From contig CACVBU010000732.1 in the NCBI GenBank assembly GCA_902728285.1, positions 2,291,926 through 2,355,925 of the forward strand: 64,000 bases of DNA, read 5' to 3'. Shown here one piece after another: positions 21,801 through 29,599 of this stretch. The notes below the pieces were generated by a model that did no database searches, was not told the origin of the DNA, and saw only the letters and a list, made by a program, of their open reading frames with translations. Source of the stretch: Clytia hemisphaerica (Eukaryota; Cnidaria; Hydrozoa; Leptothecata; Clytiidae). The stretch's first letter is position 1. Each line of letters begins with the position of its first letter. The position numbers were made by a program, and so were the translations under genes.

Positions 21801-21968
21801 GCAGACTTACTTACTGACTATAGAGTGCCTTGACTTTCACAACTTACAGATACAAAATGAAAGTGGGATGTTGCAGAGAAAACACTGACCTTTGTTGTTT
21901 CACGCCAGTTTGTAGAATTGGATCCACCGGAACCGAACCCACTGTGATTCTTCTTCTTGTTAATGTGT
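465..21968 (-). CDS. ATXN2: Ataxin-2, 19 coding exons (5' end incomplete)
   Basis: Ataxin-2 is a cytoplasmic RNA-binding protein of polysomes and stress granules that binds poly(A)-binding protein. Coding exons in transcript order: 21968-21890, 21419-21345, 20787-20716, 19165-19040, 18570-18421, 17955-17855, 16665-16557, 16037-15767, 11397-10612, 9852-9800, 8052-7893, 7594-7357, 5370-5283, 3893-3650, 3227-3082, 2379-2229, 2086-1886, 1174-1037, 508-465 (stop TAG at 465-467). Every junction has GT-AG ends and the reading phase is kept throughout, giving about 1077 residues, within the family range. The order LSm, LsmAD, low-complexity region, PAM2, His/Gln/Pro-rich tail is diagnostic. The exon at 3227-3082 could instead end at 3070, adding four codons. 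The first seen exon begins inside a codon (xx|A), so at least one 5' exon is missing. No long polyQ tract is present. Family assignment is certain; exon edges are read by eye. Confidence 0.93.
2400..3069. other. Ataxin-2 intron 15, nothing clear
   Basis: AT-rich intron sequence. A few scattered CTCGAAC-like words at 2440-2520 suggest a heavily decayed copy of the Tc1-like repeat seen at 16.1, 19.5 and 22.2 kb. Nothing else is recognised. Confidence 0.4.
4699..5192. mobile_element. TIR element, 5-bp TSD, family CATGGT (copy 1)
   Basis: A 494-bp element starting CATGGTTTCAGCCCAC and ending in the inverted form GGGCTGATACCATG. It is flanked by the direct repeat CTCTA (4694-4698 and 5193-5197). 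A second copy lies inverted at 25067-25787, with its own 5-bp duplication. It has no coding capacity. It sits in the ataxin-2 intron between the exons at 3893 and 5283. Superfamily is uncertain; 5-bp duplications are typical of Transib-type elements. Confidence 0.8.
5283..7594 (-). CDS. ATXN2: Ataxin-2 Thr-rich exon and PAM2 motif
   Basis: Exon 7594-7357 encodes a strikingly Thr-rich stretch (for example ITTTTSTTTTTTSATR) and ends two bases into a Lys codon. Exon 5370-5283 completes it and gives SKLNPGAKSFVFNP, the PAM2 peptide (L-N-P-x-A-K-x-F-x-P type) that binds the MLLE domain of poly(A)-binding protein. The motif is therefore assembled across a phase-2 intron of 1986 bp. That intron holds two TIR or tail-repeat families described separately. 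Confidence 0.93.
5760..6665 (+). repeat. Interspersed repeat with (CGAA)n tail
   Basis: Two or three degenerate tandem segments share the words CATCTTTGTGCAAAAA, AATCTCGAGAAAA and a TTCCGG-rich block. The stretch ends in a CGAA microsatellite at about 6606-6640, followed by GGACCTCCACCGGG. Related copies are at 11990-12296, 13503-14215 and (inverted) 42820-43700. A shared tail with a simple-sequence end suggests a retroposed family. It lies in an ataxin-2 intron. Confidence 0.7.
8132..8344. mobile_element. Small TIR element with TA target site
   Basis: A 213-bp GC-richer block begins CCTTATCGACCCCTT and ends AAGGGCCGATAAGG, flanked by TA on both sides. The interior repeats GGCCCTAATTTAACGCCGA. 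It is consistent with a Tc1/mariner-type MITE in the ataxin-2 intron between 8052 and 9800. The rest of that intron (8345-9799) is AT-rich apart from a palindromic CTAGTCTACTTC element at 9162-9237. Confidence 0.65.
9162..9237. mobile_element. Short palindromic element, CTAGTCTACTTC family
   Basis: A roughly 76-bp unit with ends related to CTAGTCTACTTC and containing GGACTCAGCGCT. Related copies are at 60451-60521 (uninterrupted) and 20908-21173 (split by a tRNA-like insertion). Confidence 0.55.
9930..10209. mobile_element. TIR element CAGGGTGGGGGG, TA target site
   Basis: A 280-bp element beginning CAGGGTGGGGGGATGGACG and ending GTCCACC followed by a C run and TG, flanked by TA at each end. 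The long G/C homopolymers at the tips are shared with other elements in this window. No ORF. It occupies much of the ataxin-2 intron 10611-9853. Confidence 0.7.
10612..11397 (-). CDS. ATXN2: Ataxin-2 large low-complexity exon
   Basis: This 786-nt exon is the largest of the gene. It encodes a disordered stretch that starts Gln/His/Asn-rich (runs such as NHHHSNHHTHHSNHHDPHH) and becomes Pro/Ala/Ser-rich, with SYSSVAARNKPSGG and SYSSRLSTTNK. It enters with phase 1 (C|AA) and leaves with phase 1 (GAT G|gt). This region has no conserved fold; it is expected to drive condensate formation. The next exon, 9852-9800, encodes RKEPDLNKLKDFSHSFK, which matches the conserved short block (DDLKKFKNDF) of ataxin-2. 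Confidence 0.9.
12297..13502 (-). mobile_element. ORF1-only (half-LINE-like) retroelement
   Basis: The element interrupts an older repeat whose uninterrupted form is readable 480 bp away (13975-14000). The duplicated target GATTAAT is present at 12290-12296 and 13503-13509. Between them are about 63 bases of leader, one 346-codon ORF on the minus strand, and about 100 bases of trailer. There is no endonuclease or reverse transcriptase frame and no room for one. It looks like a complete short unit, comparable in layout to the HAL1 half-LINEs of mammals. It lies in the ataxin-2 intron 15766-11398 in the same transcriptional sense. Confidence 0.75.
12399..13439 (-). CDS. Retrotransposon ORF1-like protein (346 aa)
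   Basis: Intact frame from ATG (13437-13439) to TAA. Residues about 18-75 form a PHD-like Cys/His finger (C-x3-C, C-x2-C, H-x2-C, C-x2-C spacing). A Lys/Glu-rich coiled-coil region follows near residues 105-190. The C-terminal part (YNIIVHNLGENK, then SAERIGARKDE, RPLKVVLKNEEEKRHIL and FRVSDDFSKKERE) has the layout of the RRM-like plus C-terminal domain of LINE ORF1 proteins, which bind RNA as chaperones. The 18-residue block GSKQQQTYASIAKDELKK is duplicated in tandem. No ORF2 follows. An intact frame in a solo ORF1 unit suggests recent spread or selection; domain calls are by pattern only. Confidence 0.8.
   Translation of the reverse strand: MAKTSENLNTEISSKYGSCSPNKCFINEIIRDNDVLQCRKCQRFVHYACSELPAYQVQICLQYKARRFECAKCITVTPILLEKIKTSKQRTTNNKATNTEGKEKDQDEQCFFARLDRLEKKIDDLVNKDDVVKGSKQQQTYASIAKDELKKKDHDIGSKQQQTYASITKDELKKQEVTIKNFIKEEKEEERWLNLTKYNIIVHNLGENKHEDLEEQRVGDKDYVEEVVQNQMGFKVNIVSAERIGARKDEMFKTKRWRPLKVVLKNEEEKRHILASVHKLEKDEFRVSDDFSKKERETIKEWHRKAKEKTELQKDGSWIYKVRGSPRTKLYFKKICNKPVTENEIL
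13503..14230 (+). repeat. Interspersed repeat, two partial units
   Basis: Two units of about 480 bp share AATGATCCAGTTTTCAACAA, GGGCTCCGTTACATTCGA, TTAGGCACCTTTGTGCAAAA and AATCTCGAGAAAAGCTAATA. Positions 11990-12296 hold the neighbouring part of the same repeat, split off by the ORF1-only element. Inverted relatives are at 42820-43700. Confidence 0.75.
14266..14726 (+). repeat. 58-bp tandem repeat, eight copies
   Basis: Eight nearly identical copies of a 58-bp unit beginning GTAATCAAGAGTAGTAGTTT and ending AAAGGCATTCAGGGA. Copies differ mainly by one-base losses in A or G runs. The array stops abruptly and runs into a promoter-like segment and a short ORF. The near identity implies recent amplification or homogenisation. 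The array resembles the monomer promoters of some retrotransposons in its position. Confidence 0.9.
14788..14808 (+). promoter_or_regulatory. CRE site and TATA box
   Basis: A palindromic TGACGTCA (14788-14795) is followed by TATAAAAG (14801-14808). With normal TATA spacing, transcription would start near 14830. The 58-bp array ends about 60 bases upstream. Confidence 0.5.
14828..15118 (+). CDS. 96-aa ORF behind tandem-repeat promoter, unknown
   Basis: The frame runs MSYFNMGDEVERTT to NNPPNGAQSNG and then TGA. A CRE and TATA box stand just upstream and AAATAAA follows at about 15388. With standard TATA spacing the start site falls on the first ATG, so Met6 (14843, MGDEVERTT) may be the real start. 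The N-terminal half is mixed hydrophobic and polar; the C-terminal half is Asn/Gln/Ser-rich and probably disordered. There is no signal peptide or membrane segment. I do not recognise the family. It is antisense inside an ataxin-2 intron. It could be a small nested gene or the coding remnant of a retroelement whose promoter is the 58-bp array. Confidence 0.4.
   Translation: MSYFNMGDEVERTTTFTASRGDVFIETDKESTFVICGLVRYSTLPEVRQQDIGNVEIQCTRRRSPVESSHLEAARFENTQENGSQNNPPNGAQSNG
15469..15646. mobile_element. Palindromic MITE, about 80-bp arms
   Basis: Two arms of about 80 bp, ACCTTTTCGACCGTAG...CCACTAAAACCGTCCCA and the inverse, surround a short spacer. It would fold into one long hairpin. It lies 120 bp downstream (in transcript sense) of the ataxin-2 exon 16037-15767. 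Confidence 0.75.
16092..16272. mobile_element. Tc1/mariner-like MITE, CTCGAAC family copy A
   Basis: A 181-bp unit with TA at both ends, starting CAGCAAAGTCTCTTAACTCG and ending GAAGACTCCACTG. The interior repeats ACTCGAAC. It is uninterrupted and serves as the reference for the split copies at 19471-19971 and 22185-22569. Confidence 0.75.
16355..16492. mobile_element. Palindromic MITE, TTCATGACGTAATG family copy 1
   Basis: The ends read TTCATGACGTAATGTTTTAT and the inverse of TTCGTGACGTAATGTTTTAT. A related copy is at 52074-52211 beside the last FET exon. Confidence 0.7.
16557..18570 (-). CDS. ATXN2: Ataxin-2 LsmAD domain exons
   Basis: Exons 18570-18421, 17955-17855 and 16665-16557 encode the LSm-associated domain. 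Recognisable blocks are DFAKRQNLMTDTAIS, GGWKFEEMIKQHEDNYGTES and PLENYDEETRRALEEKAER, in the same order as in known ataxin-2 proteins (FTDSAIS, WDPNDMFRYNEENYG, VPLER). The codon ATG of M-T-P-L is split AT|G over the 17855/16665 junction. The acidic, helical character is kept. Confidence 0.92.
16811..16967. mobile_element. Palindromic MITE inserted in a TACTAAAA-type repeat
   Basis: Ends ATTCATGATATGCACCACTG and its inverse, with an inner inverted pair TTCCACCCAATACGTCACT. It interrupts a repeat (about 16750-17300) whose uninterrupted form is at 55866-55970. Nothing else is recognised in intron 17854-16666. Confidence 0.7.
19040..21419 (-). CDS. ATXN2: Ataxin-2 LSm domain exons
   Basis: Three exons (21419-21345, 20787-20716, 19165-19040) encode the Sm-like fold. 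The segment HHLTSAFVTLV corresponds to the first strand, VEVQKTDGHIYEGILESVSP to the G-x-x-Y-E-G-x-x Sm1 core, and FQFCDIVRC to the Sm2 part. In the family this domain contacts RNA and RNA helicases. All three exons are phase 0 at their shared boundaries. Intron 20715-19166 carries a TIR element and a nested Tc1-like repeat; the intron 21889-21420 carries a SINE. Confidence 0.92.
19224..19425. mobile_element. TIR element TTGGTCTAATRTCGACA
   Basis: About 202 bp with arms TTGGTCTAATATCGACATCC and CTAATTCCGACACCCTT, repeated inverted at the other end. A fragment of the same end is at 40372-40385. It is in the LSm-region intron of ataxin-2. Confidence 0.7.
19471..19971. mobile_element. CTCGAAC family copy B with two nested insertions
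   Basis: TA-flanked, with ends CAGAAGAGTCAC and GGAAACTCCACTA. Relative to copy A it is interrupted twice: a 75-bp fragment at about 19545-19618, and a complete element at 19642-19887 of the same inserted family. Both insertions are GTTCCG-rich. Confidence 0.75.
19642..19887. mobile_element. Harbinger-like MITE, TAA target site
   Basis: A 246-bp element beginning GACCATGTTCACATGTTAC and ending GTAACGTCTGAACATGGTC, flanked by TAA on both sides (19639-19641, 19888-19890). A 3-bp TWA duplication fits PIF/Harbinger. It is nested in copy B of the CTCGAAC family. Confidence 0.75.
20935..21145 (-). mobile_element. tRNA-derived SINE inside a palindromic element
   Basis: The plus-strand end at 21074-21143 reads, on the minus strand, as a tRNA-like head with an A box (TGACCAAGTGGTC) and B box (GGTTCGAATTC) and outer stem GGAGCG/CGCTCC. 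The anticodon stem does not pair, so it is not a working tRNA. The unit splits a CTAGTCTACTTC-family element (20908-21173) that is whole at 60451-60521. Confidence 0.55.
21561..21819 (+). mobile_element. tRNA-derived SINE with 10-bp TSD
   Basis: A 259-bp unit flanked by the perfect direct repeat ATAGAGTGCC (21551-21560, 21820-21829). The head has a Pol III A box (TAGTGCAGTGGTAGAGCA) and B box (GGTTCAAACCC). The 3' end is a short TTAC-type tail (CTTACTTACTGACT). It lies in the ataxin-2 intron 21889-21420, opposite to the gene. The clean duplication suggests recent insertion. Confidence 0.9.
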
Positions 21969-22184
21969 CTGGAAAAAAGGGAACAAAAATAGCAGGGGTT
22001 TGCGAGAGCTAGTAATTATGTGATTTCAAGGATTTCAATTTTAGACAAAATGCTGAAAATGATAGAAAGAGAGACTTTTGAAGAACCTTTTTTAGATTGA
22101 GGCAAAACGAGAAGCTTTACAACCACTGACATTTTGGATAGACATCTACATTGACTGAAAATGATCTAACGAATCAATAAAGCA

Positions 22185-22569
22185 CAGTGTCTATTTAACT
22201 CAAACCTTTATAACTCGAATGTCTCCTTATCTAGCATTAGTTTGATGGCCGTTAGTTAACAATGACCTATAAGTTACTCAATAACATTACTTAACGCTAT
22301 TCGAACAAACTTGTGTTCCCCGTGTGCAGGGATCTTATTTAGGCCCGGCGAACGGCGAATTTTGCCGTTCCAAGGATCAAAAAAATTCTAATTCGCCGTT
22401 CGAAAAGTTCGATTCGCCGCCTCAAGTATATATTTACGTTAATCAATACATTGCGAATTCGCCGGGCAAGAATCTAGAAATTGCCAGAGCTAATTTTTCA
22501 TTCGCCAGCCTACCAAAAAACAAAGCAAAACCCCTGCGTGTGTGTGTTCGAGTTATGGAGATTACACTA
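22185..22569. mobile_element. CTCGAAC family copy C with nested insertion
   Basis: Ends CAGTGTCTATTTAACTC and GGAGATTACACTA. It is interrupted at 22328-22531 by a different element beginning CAGGGATCTTATTTAGGCC and ending AAAACCCCTG. CGTGTG stands at both junctions. The inserted element is rich in GGCGAA words. Confidence 0.65.
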
Positions 22570-22792
22570 TAGAATGTCATGTACAACACGGACTCCTTGA
22601 AACAGAAACTGTTGCCGTCAAATGACCTTGGTAAAACATAATGAGCTTTCTGTGAAGATAATGTACCAATCAGAAACTGTTTTGGGTGTCTGACGGGGTC
22701 AAATGACGTCAAATGTCTAAAATCATTGCATCGTAGCGTTCATTGGTGAAAAACTTCTTGACGTGTAGTAGACGAGCAAAATAGTGAATGTA

Positions 22793-24112
22793 AGAACATT
22801 TTAAGAACATTTTAGGCTTGAAACCCAAAATGTTAAGAACATCCCAAGGATTCGAAAAATTTGGATGTTCTCATAAAAAGTGTAATATTTAATAAGTATA
22901 AGTACCATTAGTAATACCTTGATGCAAATAATAGAGCCACCACCATCCCAGAAAAGTCCAAACAAATCAAAACAATTTGATATAGATTTATCGTTCCAGG
23001 TGTTCACATTTATTAAAATACTAATTAAATCGAATTTTCAGGTATATTGTTATTGTGTCCAGGATAAAAATCTGTGGTTAATCAGTGAATAAACAAAAAA
23101 ACTCTTGTGTGTAATCTTTCTAAGAAAGCCATTTTACATTACAAAAAAAATTATTGCAACAATCATATAAAAGTCACGTTGATAACATTATCATAAGGCA
23201 CCATGTGCAGACTGTTTTTAAACTTGCTATAATAAAATAGTCTCATATTACAAGCTCAGATTTTATTCCATTAAAAGAGAAGCACATTTAAATTACATCA
23301 GCTCTCTCTCATTACTCTTTCTATTTAAATGACAGTTCAAAAGTGATTACAAAACAAGTTGCTGAATAAACAAAAAGAATTTCAATAATTATGCAACTTT
23401 GGAAGCTTATTATTCGCATAAAGAAGTGAGTGAATTGAATAAATTTTAATATTTGAGAAACAGAAAGTGTCCAAATGACTTAAAAAGGTTTTAAATGTCA
23501 CACGAGCTTGACGATTTCAGACGATCTTTAAGCCTTTTAATCTGTTTTGATATAGGGTTATAGGGCATTAGAACTTTAGAGGTTTACTTTACAAATTCGA
23601 GCACATTTTGGCAACAGAATTGCTAATGTATGGTACTTTTCATGGGTTATATTTGTTACTTTTTTCTTACTTTCTTTTAAAATCAATTCTGTTTCAATGA
23701 TAATTTTGAAAAATTATTCAAAATTGAAAATGTTAAGAGTTATGTTTTACAAACTTTATACTTTTGAGAGGATGGGTGATTAGATATTATTAAAAATGTG
23801 AGCATTTCATTTACAATTTTAACTTCAGTTGTACATTTTTTATCTTCTGTATTTTTTGTAGTGATGCACTGCAAAAATGTCTTTACACATTTAACAAGTT
23901 CTCTGTATATAAATATGCAGATTCAGACCTTATTTTTTAAGTTTTTTCATTAAATTTGATATAATTTCACTTTCAGAAAGTGTTTAACATGTAAACAGTA
24001 CACGTTTTTTTTTAAAGAACATCAAAAATCTTTGAAGTCTTCCGATGTTTTTAACTTTTTGAGTTTTGAACCCTAAAAATGTTCTTAACATGTTCTTATT
24101 TTGACCATTATG
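22793..24112. mobile_element. About 1.3-kb TIR element, AAGAACAT family
   Basis: The first and last roughly 100 bp are imperfect inverted repeats built on TAAGAACAT words and GGCTTGAAACCC. A single arm of the same family is at about 48715-48835. The interior is AT-rich with no convincing ORF. Confidence 0.6.
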
Positions 24113-24415
24113 TGAGTATTTTTGACCATTTTCCTAAGACATAGGGTGTTTCTGAGTTCACCAAGCCTTAAATGTTCTTAACTGGTTCTTAACATTTTGG
24201 CCATTGAAGTCTCATGTTTTTATATAGTTTGTTCTTATGAAAAAAAACGGGTATTAAAATCACAGACGTATATATATACTGATGTATACTAAAAGGGTTT
24301 TTGAGAATTTTCTGCATACTAACACTCCGTTTTGGAGAAGAGTGGTATTTTTAGTATAGATGTAGGGACTTTTTGACACAGAGACCACCAAATGTTGGCC
24401 TTTTCAAGACAAATA

Positions 24416-24691
24416 CTCTCGGGTACCTAATAGCCGGGGGGTTTGGAATAAGCAGGGGGGTTTGAAAAAATCTCAAAATTTAATAAGCGGGGGGGGGGGG
24501 GGGGGGGTTGGAATAAAAATGTCCTGGGTGGAAAAGGTTCGAAAAGGAGGCTGATACAGCAGAATTAGGGCAAAAGAGGTAACTTTCAAAAAGAATTTCC
24601 CAAAAATCAATAGGGGGGTGGGGGGTGTTCTGGGTGGAAAATTTTTGAAAAATTAATTAGCGGGCCCCCCCGGCTATTAGGTACCCGAGAG
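24416..24691. mobile_element. TIR element CTCTCGGGTACC, TA target site
   Basis: A 276-bp element with 27-bp TIRs (CTCTCGGGTACCTAATAGCC then a G run), flanked by TA (24414-24415, 24692-24693). The interior is G-rich and includes a long poly-G tract at about 24490-24507. It interrupts a TAGTACCA-type repeat (24270-24800). Confidence 0.8.
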
Positions 24692-25066
24692 TAGTAAATG
24701 ATGAAAACCACTAACTTTAGTACCAATGTACTAAACAATTTCAAAAATTTTAGTCTGTATACCACCGTTTTAGTACATGGTACTAAAACGATTTTTAAGC
24801 TTTTTTGAGTATACTACTACATAACTAAAAGACATGACATCTAAGAAAGTTCACAAATAATATCAGAGATAAACAGTGACACTTCGGGAAAAAGATTGGC
24901 TCTAAGGGGTTGGGTCTGTCGGGAAGCGAAGGAGCGGCTGGACAAGTGCACTTTAGTTGGTCACCCCCTCTCGGGGGGGGGGAAACTGCACTGAGAGTGC
25001 AAGAATTATTTTAACGAAAATGACCAGTAAAGTACGAGCAAACATGATATCATGACCAAAGATTCT

Positions 25067-25787
25067 CATGGTGTCAGCCCCCCAAAAATCTGAAGGGCAC
25101 CTAGGCCAGGTTAGTAGAGGGGGGCTAATGCCTTGCAATTCTTTGGGGTTACCTATTCATTAAGGGTACCTAGCTGTCTTGATGGAGGCTCTGGGGGCTG
25201 GCTATATTTTCCAAATCGAATATGTCAAAATATTTCAAATTATTGAATTTTTTTACCCCAGCACCTAGTTTCCCATCAAATTTTTCTTTCGTTTCCCAGT
25301 TTCCCATCATGCCATATTTTGCTATATTTTTCTAATGTGGTTGTTTTGATTTACAGCCGCCATCTTTATAGCATAACAACAAAGCTTATTAGCAGGCGTT
25401 CATGCGTGAGCGCTTCCCACACTATCATTGAGAAGCTAGGACATAAGAGTAAACAAACATGGTAGCCAGTTTTGTTTTTGGCTCTGTTTCACATTAACAT
25501 AACTGATAACAATCTTCTGTAGACGTTTTGAAATCTTTACTGGTACTAATATTTATTCCTTGTACATTCCTGTATATTATATAATAACACTATAGTCTTG
25601 TTTTTTCATCGTTAGAAAGATTTAAAAATCATTAAGATTTTAGGAATGACAAAAGAACAAAAAGTGTCAATTCAAAAAAATTATCGGCTGAATAGGGGTA
25701 CCTATCAAAGCAATTTCTCAAGGAGACCTAATTCGTTGGGGGCACCATGCTTCAATGGGGGCACCTGAAAAGTGGGCTGAAACCATG
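25067..25787. mobile_element. TIR element, 5-bp TSD, family CATGGT (copy 2)
   Basis: A 721-bp inverted relative of 4699-5192, flanked by ATTCT (25062-25066, 25788-25792). It carries about 220 bp of extra sequence (25411-25635) absent from copy 1. No transposase frame is visible. Confidence 0.8.
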
Positions 25788-25792
25788 ATTCT

Positions 25793-28016
25793 TATTTGAT
25801 ACCCCTTTAAAAGCTAAAAGAAATCTATATTTATATTACATAAAGAATCTGGTATTTGCTAAAAATGTCATCGTAAATGGCTAAATTTTTGACTGTGCCA
25901 ATATTAATACACTCTCGCCTTCGAAATTTAACAATTTTTGGACATTTTAAACAGTAACACATGATGGGAAAATGAAAAGATGAAACAGTTTCTTAGCTAA
26001 TAACTAGTGATGGTTGAAAAATTTCAAAAATAGGGGGAATGAAAATATTGTAGGGCTAGATGAATTTATAAAAGGGGGTTGAGACTGTACACTTTGTTCA
26101 TAGATGTAACATTCTAAATTTTTCAAAGGCTCTCAAATGCTAAGACTTTGATGTTTGATTTCAAGCCAACTAAACTAGACATTCCAGGTTTGATCTTCAT
26201 TGAGTATATTTTCCAGACTTTTAGGCCTCTAAACCTGCTGAATTGCAGCTATCTAAAAGAATAAAGAATTTTTTCTTCAAAGCAGAACCTCTATTTCCCC
26301 TGTATCATTTTGTCTGTATCTTGTTCTATCTTAAGCTTGAGAATCATGAATTCTGTTCTAAAGCCTGTCTCAATATAACCTGCAGCAGAGACCAAAAAAC
26401 GCTATAAGTTTTGATAGAATTTGAATTAAATAGTAGGTTTATGCTCGTGAGAAAGATATTCCAGAGGGGAATATTATCAAAAAAGAAAAAATTCAACAAT
26501 TGGAAAAACTGAAGATGAAAAGTGAAGTAGAAGAAAATCAACTTCATGTAGAATAATTTATGATCAAAGAACCAAAAAAATATTTATTCAGTCAAAAAAT
26601 GCAGCTTAAAACTTTCGCCTAGTTGAATTGAAAAAGGGCTTTTTTGTTGTCATGATTTACAAAGTCAATCAGTGATACTATCTTTCGATCAAAATTTTCA
26701 CACTGATGTCCTAAGATCAAAGAATCACTGGTATGAAAATGATTATTATAGCACGCCACAGTTATTGAAGAAGTTGATTTTTTTGTTCCTCATTTTCAAT
26801 CTTCATTTTTTGATATTTTTAAATTCATTTTTGATTCATTTTTTGATTCGTGATTTCCTAATTTCATTGATAATACTCCACTCCTGTTTATCTTTTCAAC
26901 AAGCACAAAACACTATTTTATATTCCGCAGCAGATTACAAGCCCATAGCTATATTATAATCTGATCTTGTAGTTCAAGAAAAACTAAAATTCCTCTAATG
27001 GTTTTGATTGTAATAAAAATAGAAAATGAAAATGCTTCTTCAGGCTTTATCATTTGAAAATGCTAGATGTGTGGTTAATCGCACTCCTAAACCATTATTG
27101 TTAGAAGTTTCAGACATGTGACAGGGTGTGCAATGCACTGCTTTTAGACGTAAAATCAAATTGAAGGTGTGTGATTTATCACTCTTCTAAGTAGCTTTTA
27201 AGTGCGGAGGCATGTTGGTGCAATTGCACGCCTTAAACAATGCAGCCTACTTCTTCCTTCTTGCTGTGGTATTTAGTCACTTTCCGTTTGTTTTGATTGT
27301 AAAGTCAGATTTAAAAAATTTGAAAAACTTTGTTTATCATTTGACCAAACGATTTTAAAACATTCTTCTTATTTGATGTCAATTTGATAAGATGCTTTGC
27401 AATGCAACATTAACACCTCACCACATACATGTGTACATGTAGTACATGTAGATGTGTACATAATATAATGAAGTGCTGAATCGCTCAACGTACAATAATG
27501 TAAAAGACCAGTTCACCATGAGTACATACAGCTACCTTGTATCAACTACAAATATTGAACAACGAGGTTAACATCAACACAAAATCCCATGATTCCATCA
27601 AAAACGACCTCAAAACATTTCTGGCAGGAAAACACAGACTGTGACAATTTCATGAGCATCAGCTCAGTTACACCTTTATTTAAATTTTCCATAAAAAGGA
27701 CACGGCTTAAGTACACCACTTTCTTGGGGGGACCGATGTAAAAAAAGAACATCATGAGGATATTTTGTATAAAAAAATAAAAACATCCGAGCCTCAACAA
27801 CAGCTCTTTTTTTTGTTTCAATCTATGATCATACAGGGTAGGCTATTTCTCATTTTAAATTCTTTGGAGAAAGCAGGAATTCGATGCAAGAATTAGATTT
27901 TTGAATGAAATCGTTGAATAAAAGAAAAATTCAAAATCTTAAACATTTCATTTCGGGGTCGGGGTTTGGAAAATTTTATATAATTGGTTTCTTGCACAAA
28001 CTCCTGTAACTAGAGA
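25793..28016. other. Intergenic or first-intron spacer, nothing recognised
   Basis: AT-rich sequence with short low-complexity ORFs only. I see no coding, RNA or repeat signal that I can support. Confidence 0.5.
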
Positions 28017-28163
28017 CAAGCTGGAGTTTTTACAAGCTCTTATTTGATTTGGTTGGTCGTTAAGATGTAATAAAAGAATCTTATTACTTTTTTCTAAAGA
28101 ACGCATCATCTTTATCACTTTAAATGACCAATTAGTGAAGTATCTTGTAAAAACTCCAGCTCA
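28017..28163. mobile_element. Palindromic MITE, CAAGCTGGAG family copy 1
   Basis: Arms CAAGCTGGAGTTTTTACAAG and CTTGTAAAAACTCCAGCT enclose a spacer containing GGTTGGTCGTTAA. A relative sits in the SNRPD3 intron at 45394-45537. Confidence 0.75.
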
Positions 28164-28559
28164 TGCCTGTAACTATAGGCGATCATCTTGTTAGTAAGAT
28201 ATTGACTTGAAATGGAAAATGAAACCACCGGAAACAACAGTAAAATATTTGATATTTTCAGATTTTGTAACCTGATGTTTGTATGTGCACTTTTAGGCCC
28301 AGCACGCAGATACTTAGTTAAAGAAACACAGTGAGATAAAAATTATACCCATTGAAATTGACCTACTATCAGGCTATCGCATGGAGTCATTACATAATGT
28401 TTTCACATGAAGATAAAATAGTATCCTAACTATAACTAGCAAAAGGTCTATTTTATGTTTAAGGGTTGGGTTTTTTTTTTACTTGATGTTTATTTTGTCT
28501 TTGATCTTGATAACGTTGCCAACTACTTAAGACTTAACATTCAACTCAACATTCGCCAC

Positions 28560-29570
28560 TCTTAATAAAACCAACAAATTCAAAAGGCTTGGATTAACTG
28601 GTAAAATCTATAATTGGATAGGATCATTCTTGAGAGACCAGTAATGGTGAATGGTGAATGGCTTGAAATCAAACCAACATGTGAATATCTCAGGTTTTCC
28701 GCAAGGAAGTGTACTTGGACCCCTGACTTTCCTGATTCTCATGAGAGACATAGATGCAAATGCCATAAACTGTATTGTAAAGTCCTTTGCAGATGACACT
28801 TGCACCACCAAATCAAGAAAAATGTGGATGTCATGTCAAAATACTACAGTAAGAGTTTCAGATCTTATCAATGGACAATTGCTAACCATATGAAATTGAA
28901 TGATACCGAATTCAAATTGTTTTGTATAGTTCGAATAATGAAATCAAAAAGGAAACCTAAAATCGAAGAAAAGGATTTTGTTAAAGAGTCCTTATGTCTT
29001 CAAAGATCAGATTGAAATGCTATTGAAAAAGCAAAAAAGACTGAAAAAGATATTACGAGCCTTCACTTGTTGCTAAGCTCATACTATGCTTGCTCTATGT
29101 AAATAAATTGTTATCCCAATTCTGGAGTACTGCTCAGTTCTATGGAGCCTTGGTGCTGTCAGCCTTATTCAAAGACTTGAAGAGATACAGAAATCTTTTT
29201 TTAAATAAATAAGAAGAACATTGCAAAATTATTGGGAAAGTCTGAAAATTACATGACAGCACACTAGCAATACAAGGTACAAAAAGCTGTTCAATGCAAT
29301 GCCAAAGAGCATTAGAAAATAGCAAAATGTTCCAGTTGATAAATTCAAAAATGCACTAGATAAGCACCTCAAAAAAATTCCCAATGAACCCCAAATCTGT
29401 GGTTATACAGGGTGCAGGAGAGTTGATTTCAGACATGAAATCTCTCTGTTGATCCATTCTTCAGGAATTATGGATTCATGGAGATTGTGGTGTGGATCAA
29501 AAGAAGCTCTTCCCAGAGCAATATGCTCAAAGACAACCAAAAGTAACCCAAATTAGGTAAGGACAACACA
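28560..29570 (+). pseudogene. Decayed non-LTR reverse transcriptase fragment
   Basis: Translation in shifting frames gives FKRLGLTGKIYNWIGSFLRD, then PQGSVLGPLTFLILMRDID, FADDT, and downstream PILEYCSVLW, NAMPKSIR and VPVDKFKNALDKHLK. These are in the order of reverse transcriptase motifs and the C-terminal region of CR1/L2-type LINEs. Several stops and frameshifts make it non-functional. The endonuclease part is missing. Confidence 0.75.
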
Positions 29571-29599
29571 GTCCTCAGATCTCACTTAATCTCAAGTTA

